NCBI RefSeq assembly: GCF_030815415.1
Contig: NZ_JAUSWW010000001.1
Location: 9,052,001 to 9,116,000, forward strand
Reading direction: 5' to 3'
From: Streptomyces canus
Lineage (GTDB): Bacteria > Actinomycetota > Actinomycetes > Streptomycetales > Streptomycetaceae
Length of the DNA: 64,000 nucleotides
This document shows positions 57,105-64,000 of this stretch, piece by piece. A model generated the notes under the pieces. The model was not told the origin of the DNA. It saw nothing but the letters and a program-made list of their open reading frames with translations, and did not search any database. The position numbers and the translations under genes are program-made. Position 1 is the first letter of the stretch, and every line of letters starts with the position of its first letter.

Positions 57105-58100
57105 TTGTACACCGCACACCCCGACCGCTACTCGGACATGCCGTACCGGCGCACCGGCCGCAGCGGCCTGAAGCTTCCCGCGATCTCGCTGGGCCTGTGG
57201 CACAACTTCGGCCCGGCGGACCGCACCGTCGAGACACAGCGCGCGATCCTGCGCCGCGCCTTCGACCTCGGAGTCACCCACTTCGACCTGGCCAACAACT
57301 ACGGCCCCCCGCCCGGTGCCGCCGAGTCCGCCTTCGGCGAGGCCCTGAAGTCCGATCTCGCCGCCTACCGCGACGAGCTGATCATCTCCACCAAGGCCGG
57401 CTATCTGATGTGGCCCGGCCCGTACGGCGAGTGGGGCTCCCGCAAGTACCTGCTGTCCTCGCTGGACCAGAGCCTGACGCGGATGGGCCTGGACTACGTC
57501 GACGTCTTCTACTCGCACCGCCCCGACCCGGAGACTCCGCTGGAGGAGACGATGGGCGCCCTGCACTCGGCCGTGCAGCAGGGCAAGGCGCTCTACGTCG
57601 GCGTCTCCAACTACTCCGCGGAGCAGACCCGCGAGGCCGCCCGTATCCTCGGCGAGCTCGGCACCCCGCTCCTCATCCACCAGCCGCGCTACTCGATGCT
57701 CGACCGGCGCCCCGAGGACGAGGGCCTCCTGGACGCCCTGGACGAGCTCCAGGTCGGTTCGATCGTCTTCTCCCCGCTGGAGCAGGGCATGCTCACCGGG
57801 CGTTACCTCGACGGCATCCCGGAGGACTCGCGCGCCGCGAGCGACAGCCCGTTCCTGAACTCGGACGCGCTCACCGAGGACCTGGTCGCCCAGCTGCGCG
57901 AACTGAACGACATCGCCGAGTCCCGCGGCCAGACCCTGGCCCAGATGGCCCTGGCCTGGGTCCTGCGCGGCGGCCGGGTGACCTCCGCCCTGGTCGGCGC
58001 GAGCAGCCCGCAGCAGATCGAGGACAGTGTCGGCACCATCCGCAACCTCGACTTCGACGCGGACGAGCTGGCCCGGATCGACGCCGTGATCAAGAAGTAA
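57105..58100 (+). CDS. aldo/keto reductase, glyceraldehyde 3-phosphate/methylglyoxal reductase (YghZ) type
   Basis: A 331-residue AKR14-type reductase: YRRTGRSGLKLPAISLGLWH, FDLGVTHFDLANNYGPPPGA (Asp, Tyr), DELIISTKAGYLMWPGPYGE (Lys), YVDVFYSHRPDPETPLEETM (His), and the coenzyme site VTSALVGASSPQQIEDSVG. Escherichia YghZ reduces L-glyceraldehyde 3-phosphate and methylglyoxal with NADPH. Start is a TTG at 57105 with CTGGAG eight bases upstream. It is probably controlled by the divergent LysR protein. Overlaps the convergent DUF1905 gene by 11 bases. Confidence 0.92.
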   Translation: MYTAHPDRYSDMPYRRTGRSGLKLPAISLGLWHNFGPADRTVETQRAILRRAFDLGVTHFDLANNYGPPPGAAESAFGEALKSDLAAYRDELIISTKAGYLMWPGPYGEWGSRKYLLSSLDQSLTRMGLDYVDVFYSHRPDPETPLEETMGALHSAVQQGKALYVGVSNYSAEQTREAARILGELGTPLLIHQPRYSMLDRRPEDEGLLDALDELQVGSIVFSPLEQGMLTGRYLDGIPEDSRAASDSPFLNSDALTEDLVAQLRELNDIAESRGQTLAQMALAWVLRGGRVTSALVGASSPQQIEDSVGTIRNLDFDADELARIDAVIKK

Positions 58101-58377
58101 GCCGCTCCTGGAGGCGGACGGTCACCGTGTCGCCCGCCTCCTTCCCGATGGCCCTGCGCACCTCGGCCTTCACGGGCAGCTTGTGCCTGTCGTCGCCCAG
58201 GGCCATGAAGGAGCTCCGGAACGGGTGCCCGTCGATCGTGCCGCGCACCTTGACCAGCCCGCGCGTGCCGAAGAACGCGACGGACTCGGGCCACACGAGA
58301 TAGGTCCAGCCCCCTTCGGCGGGGCTCTTGACCAGCTCGGCCGTGAAGTGCCGGTCCAGTTTCTCGGTCGTGCCCAT
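58090..58377 (-). CDS. DUF1905 protein
   Basis: A 95-residue beta-barrel protein: GGWTYLVWPESVAFFGTRGL, VKVRGTIDGHPFRSSFMALG, DDRHKLPVKAEVRRAIGKEA and GDTVTVRLQERL. DUF1905 domains occur alone or fused to YdeI-type domains; function unknown. The ATG at 58377 has GAAAGGC upstream. The last 11 bases overlap the aldo/keto reductase gene in the opposite direction. Confidence 0.9.
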   Translation of the reverse strand: MGTTEKLDRHFTAELVKSPAEGGWTYLVWPESVAFFGTRGLVKVRGTIDGHPFRSSFMALGDDRHKLPVKAEVRRAIGKEAGDTVTVRLQERLTS

Positions 58378-58455
58378 GGCGCCGCCTTTCGCTCGCGGTG
58401 GTCTCCCGTTCAGGAGTCCTCCCGTTCAAGAGACCCTCGCGAGCGCGGAAACTCA

Positions 58456-58839
58456 TCACGCCCCGGCGGGCACCCGGTCCAGAAATCCGAGCACCGACCG
58501 GATACGGCCCTTCTCGTCCAGCGTGATTACGTCGAAGCCGGCGACGGGTGCGCTTCCGTCGGCCTCGTTCACCAGCTCCCAGGAAAAGCGCGCGGTGTCG
58601 TGATGGCCGTCCACGACCGCGGTGGGACGGAAGGCGAACCCCGGGAACTGCTCGTGCGCCGCCGCGATCACCGCGGCGATCTGCTCATGGCCGCCCACGT
58701 CGGCCAGCGGGTCGGTGTAGGTGCCGTCCGGGGCCCAGGCGGCGGCCACCGCTTTGGCCAGCGTCTCCTGATCGACGGCGTTCCAGGCCTCGAAGTAACG
58801 GGCGACGGCACTCTCGTAACGGTCGGTGTCGGCGGGCAT
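58456..58839 (-). CDS. NTF2/SnoaL-like protein
   Basis: A 127-residue NTF2-fold protein: AVARYFEAWNAVDQETLAKA, WAPDGTYTDPLADVGGHEQI, FAFRPTAVVDGHHDTARFSW, ELVNEADGSAPVAGFDVITL and IRSVLGFLDRVPAG. The pattern ARFSWELVN...GFD is found in a group often annotated as polyketide-cyclase-like, but no polyketide genes are near. It lies 78 bases upstream of the DUF1905 gene on the same strand. Confidence 0.86.
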   Translation of the reverse strand: MPADTDRYESAVARYFEAWNAVDQETLAKAVAAAWAPDGTYTDPLADVGGHEQIAAVIAAAHEQFPGFAFRPTAVVDGHHDTARFSWELVNEADGSAPVAGFDVITLDEKGRIRSVLGFLDRVPAGA

Positions 58840-59181
58840 GCGGAATCAGCCTCCATTGAGGTGTATTTGCTGGTCAGGAACCGGATCCCGGTCGTGGTGA
58901 CCCGGTACCGCAACCTTGCCCGCATCGCCGCGGAGCGTCGATTACCCCTGGGGTAATGGCGACAGTCGCCGGATTTCGGCCAACTCCCCCGGTGAATATG
59001 CCAGGAGACTGGCCGGAAAGTCATGGTGACAGTGTTTCAGTAGTGAACATACTCAAACTGACAGGGTATTCACATCCAGCGAGGATGCCATCACGCACCG
59101 CACATGAGCCCTGGGTACCCGCAAGCACAAGAGCCGCACCGAAAGCGAGGCAAGCCGAGAGGCGCACTACGCACCGGGGGA
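58840..59181. other. 342-base divergent intergenic region with a 17-bp palindrome
   Basis: No gene is supported. ATTACCCC-T-GGGGTAAT (58941-58957) is a perfect inverted repeat and a likely operator. The stretch 58990-59085 is AT-rich (ACAGTGTTTCAGTAGTGAACATACT) in short form, consistent with a promoter for the rightward hypothetical gene. The remainder resembles random non-coding DNA. Confidence 0.55.
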
Positions 59182-59598
59182 GTGAACGTGCACGACGAAT
59201 TCCTGTGCCATGTCACCGCGTACGGAACGTGCGAGGGGAAACGTATCGGCGTGCCCCTGGGCAGCTACCGGGCCCCGACCCTCGCCCTGGCGCTCTGGTG
59301 GCTGCGCGACCGGGCCGCCTGGATCGCCGAGCGACTCGACCCGCAGCCCGACGCCGAGCACTTACCGGCGGGCGCCCTCGTCCCGGTTGCCGATACCGTC
59401 CCCGATGTGCCCGCCGTGCTGCGCGCCTGGTGCGGGAACGACGCCCAACAGGATCTGGTCGCCGAGGAGTTGGCGGCCGGACGGCTGATCCGGATCGCCA
59501 CCTGCGACGAAACCACCGAGTACGAGCTGCTCGCCGAGTCGGTGGACGCCCTGCGGATGCAGCGGACGATCCCGGCTCTGGTGGTGTCGGTGGGCTGA
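59182..59598 (+). CDS. conserved hypothetical protein
   Basis: A 138-residue soluble protein: VNVHDEFLCHVTAYGTCEGK, RIGVPLGSYRAPTLALALWW, LRDRAAWIAERLDPQPDAEH, DVPAVLRAWCGNDAQQDLVA, EELAAGRLIRIATCDETTEY. I do not recognise the family. A GTG at 59182 follows GGGGGA; a second GTG two codons later is possible. It precedes the FHA-ABC gene by 53 bases on the same strand and could be its first operon member, but the AT-rich gap between (GGTAGAATTTCGG) may hold a separate promoter. Confidence 0.65.
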   Translation: MNVHDEFLCHVTAYGTCEGKRIGVPLGSYRAPTLALALWWLRDRAAWIAERLDPQPDAEHLPAGALVPVADTVPDVPAVLRAWCGNDAQQDLVAEELAAGRLIRIATCDETTEYELLAESVDALRMQRTIPALVVSVG

Positions 59599-59651
59599 GC
59601 TTCCCGAGGCCGCGCCAGGCGCACATCTGGGCGAATCGGTAGAATTTCGGC

Positions 59652-61991
59652 ATGGCAGAGCGGCCGAACACGCCGACCGCGCCTGAACTCGTCCTGGAGA
59701 CCGACACGGGATCCACGGTGATGAGTCCGGGCCGCGACTACCACGTCGGGCGCGATCCACTGAGCGACATCTTTATCGACGACGCCCGGGTCTCGTGGCA
59801 CCACGCGGTCCTGCGCCCCGAGGCCGACCACTGGACGCTGGAGGACGAGCACAGCACGAACGGCACCTACGCCGACGGCCGCCGTGTCGGCGAGTGGAGC
59901 GTCGGCCCCGGCAGCGTGATCCGCTTCGGCAGCCCCGCCGACGGCCCCAGGGCGGTGCTGACCAGTACCGCACCCGCCCCCCGGGAACGCCCCTCGGCGG
60001 TGTCCATGCCCGCACTCACCGGCACCTTCCGACAGCCCACCACCGTCCGTCCGCTGCCCTCCCGTACCGTCCGCATCGGCCGCGCCGCCGACAACGACCT
60101 CGTCATCGACGACCTGGTCGTCTCCCGCCGGCACGCCGAGCTGCGCGCCCACCCCGACGGGACGTACGAGATCGCCGACCTGGGCAGCCACAACGGCACC
60201 TACCTCAACGGCAGCCCCGTCACCAGCGCCCAGCTCGGCCCCGGCGATGTCGTCGGTATCGGCCACTCGGCGTTCTGCCTGGTCGGCGACGAGCTCCAGG
60301 AGTACGTCGACACCGGTGAGGTCTCCCTCGACGTCCAGGATCTGAGCGTCGCCGTGGACCACGGCCGCAAGACGCTCCTCGAGCATGTGTCGTTCCCGGT
60401 GGGGGAGAAGTGCCTGCTCGCGGTCGTCGGCCCGAGCGGCGCGGGCAAGTCCACCCTCTTGGGCGCCCTCACCGGACAGCGCCCCGCCGACCACGGCACG
60501 GTCCTGTACGACGGCCGCGACCTGTACCGCGACTACGCCGAGCTGCGCCAGCGCATCGGCCTCGTCCCGCAGGACGACATCCTGCACGCCCAGCTCACCG
60601 TCCGCGCCGCCCTGACCTACGCCGCCGAACTGCGCTTCCCGCAGGACACCGCCAAGGCCGAGCGGCAGGCCAGGGTCGAGGAGGTCATCCGCGAACTGGG
60701 CCTGGAACAGCGCGCCGACCAGGCCGTGCACAGCCTCTCCGGCGGTCAGCGCAAGCGCGTCAGCGTCGCCCTGGAGCTGCTGACCAAGCCCTCACTCCTC
60801 TTCCTCGACGAGCCGACCTCCGGCCTCGACCCCGGCATGGACCGCTCGGTGATGCACATGCTGCGCGGCCTCGCCGACGACGGCCGCACCGTCATCGTCG
60901 TCACCCACAGCGTCCTCAGCCTCGACGTCTGCGACCGGCTCCTCGTCCTCGCCCCCGGCGGGAAGATCGCCTACTACGGCCCGCCCGAGGACACCCTCGC
61001 CTACTTCGGCTACGCGCAGTGGCCGGAGGCCTTCGAGGCCTTCGAGCGGGACCAGGACCGGGACTGGGCCGGAGAGTTCCGCGCCTCGTCCTTCCACCGG
61101 CAGTACGTCTCCGACGCGACCGGGCAGCCCCGGGTGTCCCGGTCCGGACCGGTCGTCATCGCCCCACCGCCCAGGCCCCGCAGCCGGGGCGCTCAGCTCG
61201 GCACCCTGATCCGCCGCTACGCCACGGCACTGGTCGCCGACCGCACCTTCCTCGTCATCATGATCGCCCTGCCGTTCGTGATGGGCGCGATGACCCGCGC
61301 CCTGGCCGGCAGCAAGCTGACGCAGGAGACGGCGATGAACGCGCTGCTGATCCTTTGCGTCGGCGGTGTGCTCACGGGGGCGGCCAACGCCGTGCGCGAG
61401 CTGGTCAAGGAACGCGTGATCTATCAGCGGGAGCGGGCCGTGGGGCTGTCCAGATCGGCGTACCTGCTCTCCAAGGTCGTCGTCCTCGGCACGATCACCG
61501 TGCTCCAGGCGGTCGTGCTGACCCTGGTCGGCCTGTTCGGCGTCGACCTCAACGCGCCGGGCGGTGAGGGCGTGCTGATGCCGCCCCTTGTCGAAATCAC
61601 CGTCGCGGTCGCCCTGCTGGCGTTCACGGCGATGATGCTCGGCCTGCTGGTCTCCGCGCTGGTGCGCAAGGAGGAGGTGACGATGCCGCTGCTCGTGCTG
61701 CTCGCCATCGTCCAGGTGGTCTTCTGCGGCGCCCTGCTGAAACTCGACGGTGTACCCGGCCTGGAGCAGCTGTCCTGGCTGGTGCCCTCGCGATGGGCGC
61801 TCGGCGCGATGGCCGGCACCGTCGGCCTCGCCCGGATCGTGCCCGGCGAGCTGACCGGAGACCCGCTGTTCCGGCACTCGGCGGGGGTGTGGCTGCTCAA
61901 CGTGGCCATGCTCGTCGTGCTGTCGGCCGTCTTCGGCTACGTCGTGTCCCGGCTGCTGCGTCGGCACGAGCCGGCCGTCCTGCGGAAGTAG
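59652..61991 (+). CDS. double-FHA ABC exporter (ABCG-like half transporter)
   Basis: A 779-residue fusion. FHA1 (about 18-95) has YHVGRDPLSDIFIDDARVSW, HHAVL and STNGTY; FHA2 (133-205) has VRIGRAADNDLVIDDLVVSR, RHAEL and SHNGTYLNG; both keep the phosphothreonine-binding Arg, Ser/His and Asn. The ABC domain (225-455) has Walker A GPSGAGKSTLL, signature LSGGQRKRVSVALEL and Walker B LLFLDEPTSGLDPG. Six C-terminal helices (about 530-770) form an ABC-2 type membrane domain. FHA domains should dock a phosphorylated partner, and a Ser/Thr kinase is encoded two genes downstream. The cargo is unknown. ATG at 59652. Confidence 0.92.
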   Translation: MAERPNTPTAPELVLETDTGSTVMSPGRDYHVGRDPLSDIFIDDARVSWHHAVLRPEADHWTLEDEHSTNGTYADGRRVGEWSVGPGSVIRFGSPADGPRAVLTSTAPAPRERPSAVSMPALTGTFRQPTTVRPLPSRTVRIGRAADNDLVIDDLVVSRRHAELRAHPDGTYEIADLGSHNGTYLNGSPVTSAQLGPGDVVGIGHSAFCLVGDELQEYVDTGEVSLDVQDLSVAVDHGRKTLLEHVSFPVGEKCLLAVVGPSGAGKSTLLGALTGQRPADHGTVLYDGRDLYRDYAELRQRIGLVPQDDILHAQLTVRAALTYAAELRFPQDTAKAERQARVEEVIRELGLEQRADQAVHSLSGGQRKRVSVALELLTKPSLLFLDEPTSGLDPGMDRSVMHMLRGLADDGRTVIVVTHSVLSLDVCDRLLVLAPGGKIAYYGPPEDTLAYFGYAQWPEAFEAFERDQDRDWAGEFRASSFHRQYVSDATGQPRVSRSGPVVIAPPPRPRSRGAQLGTLIRRYATALVADRTFLVIMIALPFVMGAMTRALAGSKLTQETAMNALLILCVGGVLTGAANAVRELVKERVIYQRERAVGLSRSAYLLSKVVVLGTITVLQAVVLTLVGLFGVDLNAPGGEGVLMPPLVEITVAVALLAFTAMMLGLLVSALVRKEEVTMPLLVLLAIVQVVFCGALLKLDGVPGLEQLSWLVPSRWALGAMAGTVGLARIVPGELTGDPLFRHSAGVWLLNVAMLVVLSAVFGYVVSRLLRRHEPAVLRK

Positions 61992-62000
61992 GCGCGCGCG

Positions 62001-62540
62001 ATGGCCACCCCCGGCTTCCGGCCCACTCACGTCGTCCCCCAGCACGGCATGCCCGCCTGGGAGGCCCCCGACCCCGCCCGGCCCACCGTTGCCCTCGACC
62101 CGCTGCTGCCGGTCCAGCTGGTGGAGCGGCGCGGCGACTGGGGACACGTCCGGTGCGCCAACGGCTGGTCGGCCTGGGTCGACGGCCGCTTCCTGGTCGC
62201 CGTCCCCCCGGATCCGCCCGCCGCGGACGGCCCGCTCGCCCGCACCGCGGACCCACGGCCCCTGCTGGCCCGCGCCGAGCAGACCCTGGGCGACTACCGG
62301 GCCGCGGTCGAGGCGCTCGCCTCGGGCGGCCTCGACGGCGAGGCATTCCAGGCGCGTACCCGCGGCCGGCGCGTCGGAGTCGTGGTCGACGGCGAGTCCG
62401 TATGGCTCTACGACGCCCAGCACGGCCGCTGGGTGTACGCCGACGGCACCCGTCTGAGCACCTTCGCGACGGACGAGGCACCCCCGGCCGCCGCCGCGGA
62501 CCACGCCCCCACACAGGTCGTGACCCCCGATGGCCCGTGA
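62001..62540 (+). CDS. small SH3-like hypothetical protein between FHA-ABC and kinase genes
   Basis: A 179-residue soluble protein. Residues 1-70 look like a bacterial SH3-type domain (MPAWEAPDPARPTVALDPLL, PVQLVERRGDWGHVRCANGW, SAWVDGRFLVAVPP). Residues 80-150 hold a helical part (LARAEQTLGDYRAAVEALAS) and a strand pair (VGVVVDGESVWLYDAQHGRW). The tail DHAPTQVVTPDGP contains Thr residues in TQVVTPD, an attractive phosphorylation site for FHA binding. It starts nine bases after the transporter stop and overlaps the kinase gene by 11 bases, so the three are one operon. Confidence 0.75.
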   Translation: MATPGFRPTHVVPQHGMPAWEAPDPARPTVALDPLLPVQLVERRGDWGHVRCANGWSAWVDGRFLVAVPPDPPAADGPLARTADPRPLLARAEQTLGDYRAAVEALASGGLDGEAFQARTRGRRVGVVVDGESVWLYDAQHGRWVYADGTRLSTFATDEAPPAAAADHAPTQVVTPDGP

Positions 62541-63519
62541 CACGAGCCTCTTCTCCGGCCGGCCCTCCGAGCTGATCGGGCGCCAGGTCGCCGGCTACCG
62601 CATCGAGCGCGAGATCGGCCGCGGCGGCATGGCCGTCGTCTACCGCGCCCGCGACCTGCGACTGGAGCGCACGGTGGCGCTCAAGCTCCTCGCCCCCGAA
62701 CTCGCCCGCAACGACACCTTCCGCCGCCGCTTCACCCACGAGTCCCGGGCAGCCGCCGCGATCGACCACCCGCACATCGTGCCCGTCTTCGAGGCGGGCG
62801 AGACGGACGGTGTCCTGTACATCGCGATGCGCTACGTCGAGGGCAGCGACCTGCGTCATCTCCTGGACCGCCGGGGCCCGTTGGTGCCCGCCGTCGCCCT
62901 GCGCATCGCCGCCCAGATCGCCTCGGCGCTGGACGCCGCCCACGAGCACGGGCTCGTCCACCGGGACGTGAAGCCCGGGAACATCCTGGTCGCCCGCGGC
63001 ACCGACAGCGACCACCCCGAACACTCCTACCTCACCGATTTCGGCCTGACCAAGAAGTCGCTGTCCCTGACCGGCTTCACGACGGTCGGCCAGTTCGTGG
63101 GCACCCTGGACTACGTGGCACCGGAACAGATCTCCGGCAAGCCGGTCGACGGACGCTGCGACGTGTACGGCTTCGCCTGCGTCGTCTACGAAGCCCTCGC
63201 CGGCCACCCGCCCTTCCGCCGCGACGACGACATGGCCCTGCTGTGGGCCCACCAGTACGACGATCCGCCCCCGCTGACCGCGTCCCGCCCCGACCTCGCC
63301 CCGGACGTCGACGCCGTGTTCGCGCGCGGCCTCGCCAAGAGCCCCGACGCCCGCTACGACACCTGCCTCGCCTTCGTTGCGGCCCTGCGCGCCGCCACGA
63401 CCGGTGCCCGTTTCGGTACTCACGCGCCGACGGAGGTCGACCTGAAGGTGGTGGAGACGTCGGCGGAGGGCCCGAAGCGACCGCCGCCGTGGGCCCGGCC
63501 GGTGTTCAGGGGCGGCTAG
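62530..63519 (+). CDS. soluble Ser/Thr protein kinase (Pkn type)
   Basis: A 329-residue eukaryotic-type kinase. Gly loop EIGRGGMAVVYRARD, ATP Lys in VALKLL, HESRAAAAIDHPHIVPVFEA, catalytic loop HGLVHRDVKPGNILV, metal site YLTDFGL, activation segment SLTGFTTVGQFVGTLDYVAP with APE in VAPEQISGK, and GRCDVYGFACVVYEALAGHP. No membrane helix or PASTA repeats follow; the tail (290-329) is short, with PTEVD and PPPWARP. It should phosphorylate Thr residues recognised by the FHA domains of the transporter encoded upstream. The ATG overlaps the preceding gene by 11 bases. Confidence 0.93.
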   Translation: MARDTSLFSGRPSELIGRQVAGYRIEREIGRGGMAVVYRARDLRLERTVALKLLAPELARNDTFRRRFTHESRAAAAIDHPHIVPVFEAGETDGVLYIAMRYVEGSDLRHLLDRRGPLVPAVALRIAAQIASALDAAHEHGLVHRDVKPGNILVARGTDSDHPEHSYLTDFGLTKKSLSLTGFTTVGQFVGTLDYVAPEQISGKPVDGRCDVYGFACVVYEALAGHPPFRRDDDMALLWAHQYDDPPPLTASRPDLAPDVDAVFARGLAKSPDARYDTCLAFVAALRAATTGARFGTHAPTEVDLKVVETSAEGPKRPPPWARPVFRGG

Positions 63520-63919
63520 CTCCGCTCAGCGGCACCCGCCGCGGCGACACCTTGCGGTGCGACACCCGCCAGCCGGTACCGGCCCGGACGACCGTGTCGT
63601 CGTACGTCACCGACCCGCACGAGCCGTCGGTCATGATGCCCAGTCCCTTGGACCGGACCCGCACCCGGCCGTCCGGCGCCTCGCCGATCACCACGTTGGT
63701 CACGTGGTGCGCGACGGGATTGGCCGAGCCCAGGGCCAGTGCGGCCTCCCGCAGCGCGGCGACGCCGGTCACCTCGCCCTGTCCGTAGTCGGAGAGGTCG
63801 TAGACGACGTCGGAGGTGAACACCTCCTCGAAGCGGTCGAGTTGCCCGTCGTCGACCAGATGGCCGTGCAGGGAGATCAACTCGGTGATGGCCAGGCGGT
63901 CTTCGAGCGGCAGCGTCAT
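63506..63919 (-). CDS. NTF2/SnoaL-like protein
   Basis: A 137-residue NTF2-fold protein with an N-terminal helix pair (LEDRLAITELISLHGHLVDD, GQLDRFEEVFTSDVVYDLSD), then LREAALALGSANPVAHHVTN, RVRSKGLGIMTDGSCGSVTY and WRVSHRKVSPRRVPLSG. The pattern AHHVTNV with a downstream WRVSHRKV is the SnoaL_4 or aromatic-dioxygenase small-subunit-like type, often a dehydratase or isomerase. It overlaps the convergent kinase gene by 14 bases. The last 81 bases of the window (63920-64000) hold no recognised feature. Confidence 0.88.
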   Translation of the reverse strand: MTLPLEDRLAITELISLHGHLVDDGQLDRFEEVFTSDVVYDLSDYGQGEVTGVAALREAALALGSANPVAHHVTNVVIGEAPDGRVRVRSKGLGIMTDGSCGSVTYDDTVVRAGTGWRVSHRKVSPRRVPLSGASRP

Positions 63920-64000
63920 GGCCGCACACTGTCACGCCCGGCGTCGGCCGTCCCAGCCGTTTTCGTCTCGCCGGTCCGCCGCACCGGACGGGCCAGGAGC

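Noticed and set aside
1..64000. tRNA/rRNA genes, CRISPR arrays, prophage or integrative element
   Set aside because: No cloverleaf-like sequence, regularly spaced repeats, integrase or phage structural genes were seen by eye; a covariance-model scan was not possible here.

Overview
This is a very GC-rich actinobacterial window, almost certainly from Streptomyces. It carries an SsgA-like sporulation protein, a long chaplin with an LAxTG-type sorting signal, an NsdA-like developmental regulator, GC-rich third codon positions and several GTG/TTG starts. About 60 protein genes, one disrupting insertion sequence, several decayed genes and a number of regulatory inverted repeats can be supported. 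No rRNA, tRNA, CRISPR array or prophage was seen.

Layout. 1-13.5 kb: end of a GH95 fucosidase, secreted amidase, APH-like kinase, NsdA-like regulator, PAS-PP2C phosphatase divergent from an SsgA-like protein, baeRF3-type protein, thioesterase/MarR pair with a perfect 20-bp palindrome between them, secreted TAP-type hydrolase, long chaplin. 13.6-25.3 kb is a zone of decay. An IS701-type element (13828-15244, 4-bp target duplication) splits a deaminase exactly within its zinc motif. Remnants of an epimerase, a P-loop kinase, a marR-mmpL pair fused by deletion and a metal P-type ATPase lie around intact acetyltransferases, an ArsR-SRPBCC fusion with an operator inside its promoter, a B12-type MerR photoreceptor-like regulator, a photolyase and an SDR/DUF2867 protein.

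25.3-37.9 kb: Met/His-rich membrane protein and ECF sigma factor; a Fe/cobalamin/F420-0-type ABC importer; then a sulfur-scavenging cluster. The cluster has a divergent LysR regulator, a 27-residue leader peptide with tandem Cys codons, a 14-bp stem-loop, an SfnG-type sulfone monooxygenase, SfnB-type flavoproteins, an FMN reductase and an SsuD-type sulfonate monooxygenase. Together these would strip sulfite from organosulfur compounds using reduced flavin supplied by the reductase, and leader-peptide attenuation would sense cysteine.

38-45.6 kb: a YCII protein/ECF42 sigma pair, then a complete urea ABC importer (urtABCDE) with an upstream cytosolic amide-sensor-like protein. 45.6-58.8 kb holds MarR and aldehyde dehydrogenase, phosphoketolase, two aldo/keto reductases, VOC protein and adenosine deaminase, a DinB-fold protein, a Tat-exported carotenoid oxygenase and a LysR regulator. 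59-63.9 kb: a hypothetical protein, then a signalling/transport operon (double-FHA ABC exporter, small SH3-like protein, soluble Ser/Thr kinase) ending in an NTF2-like protein on the other strand.
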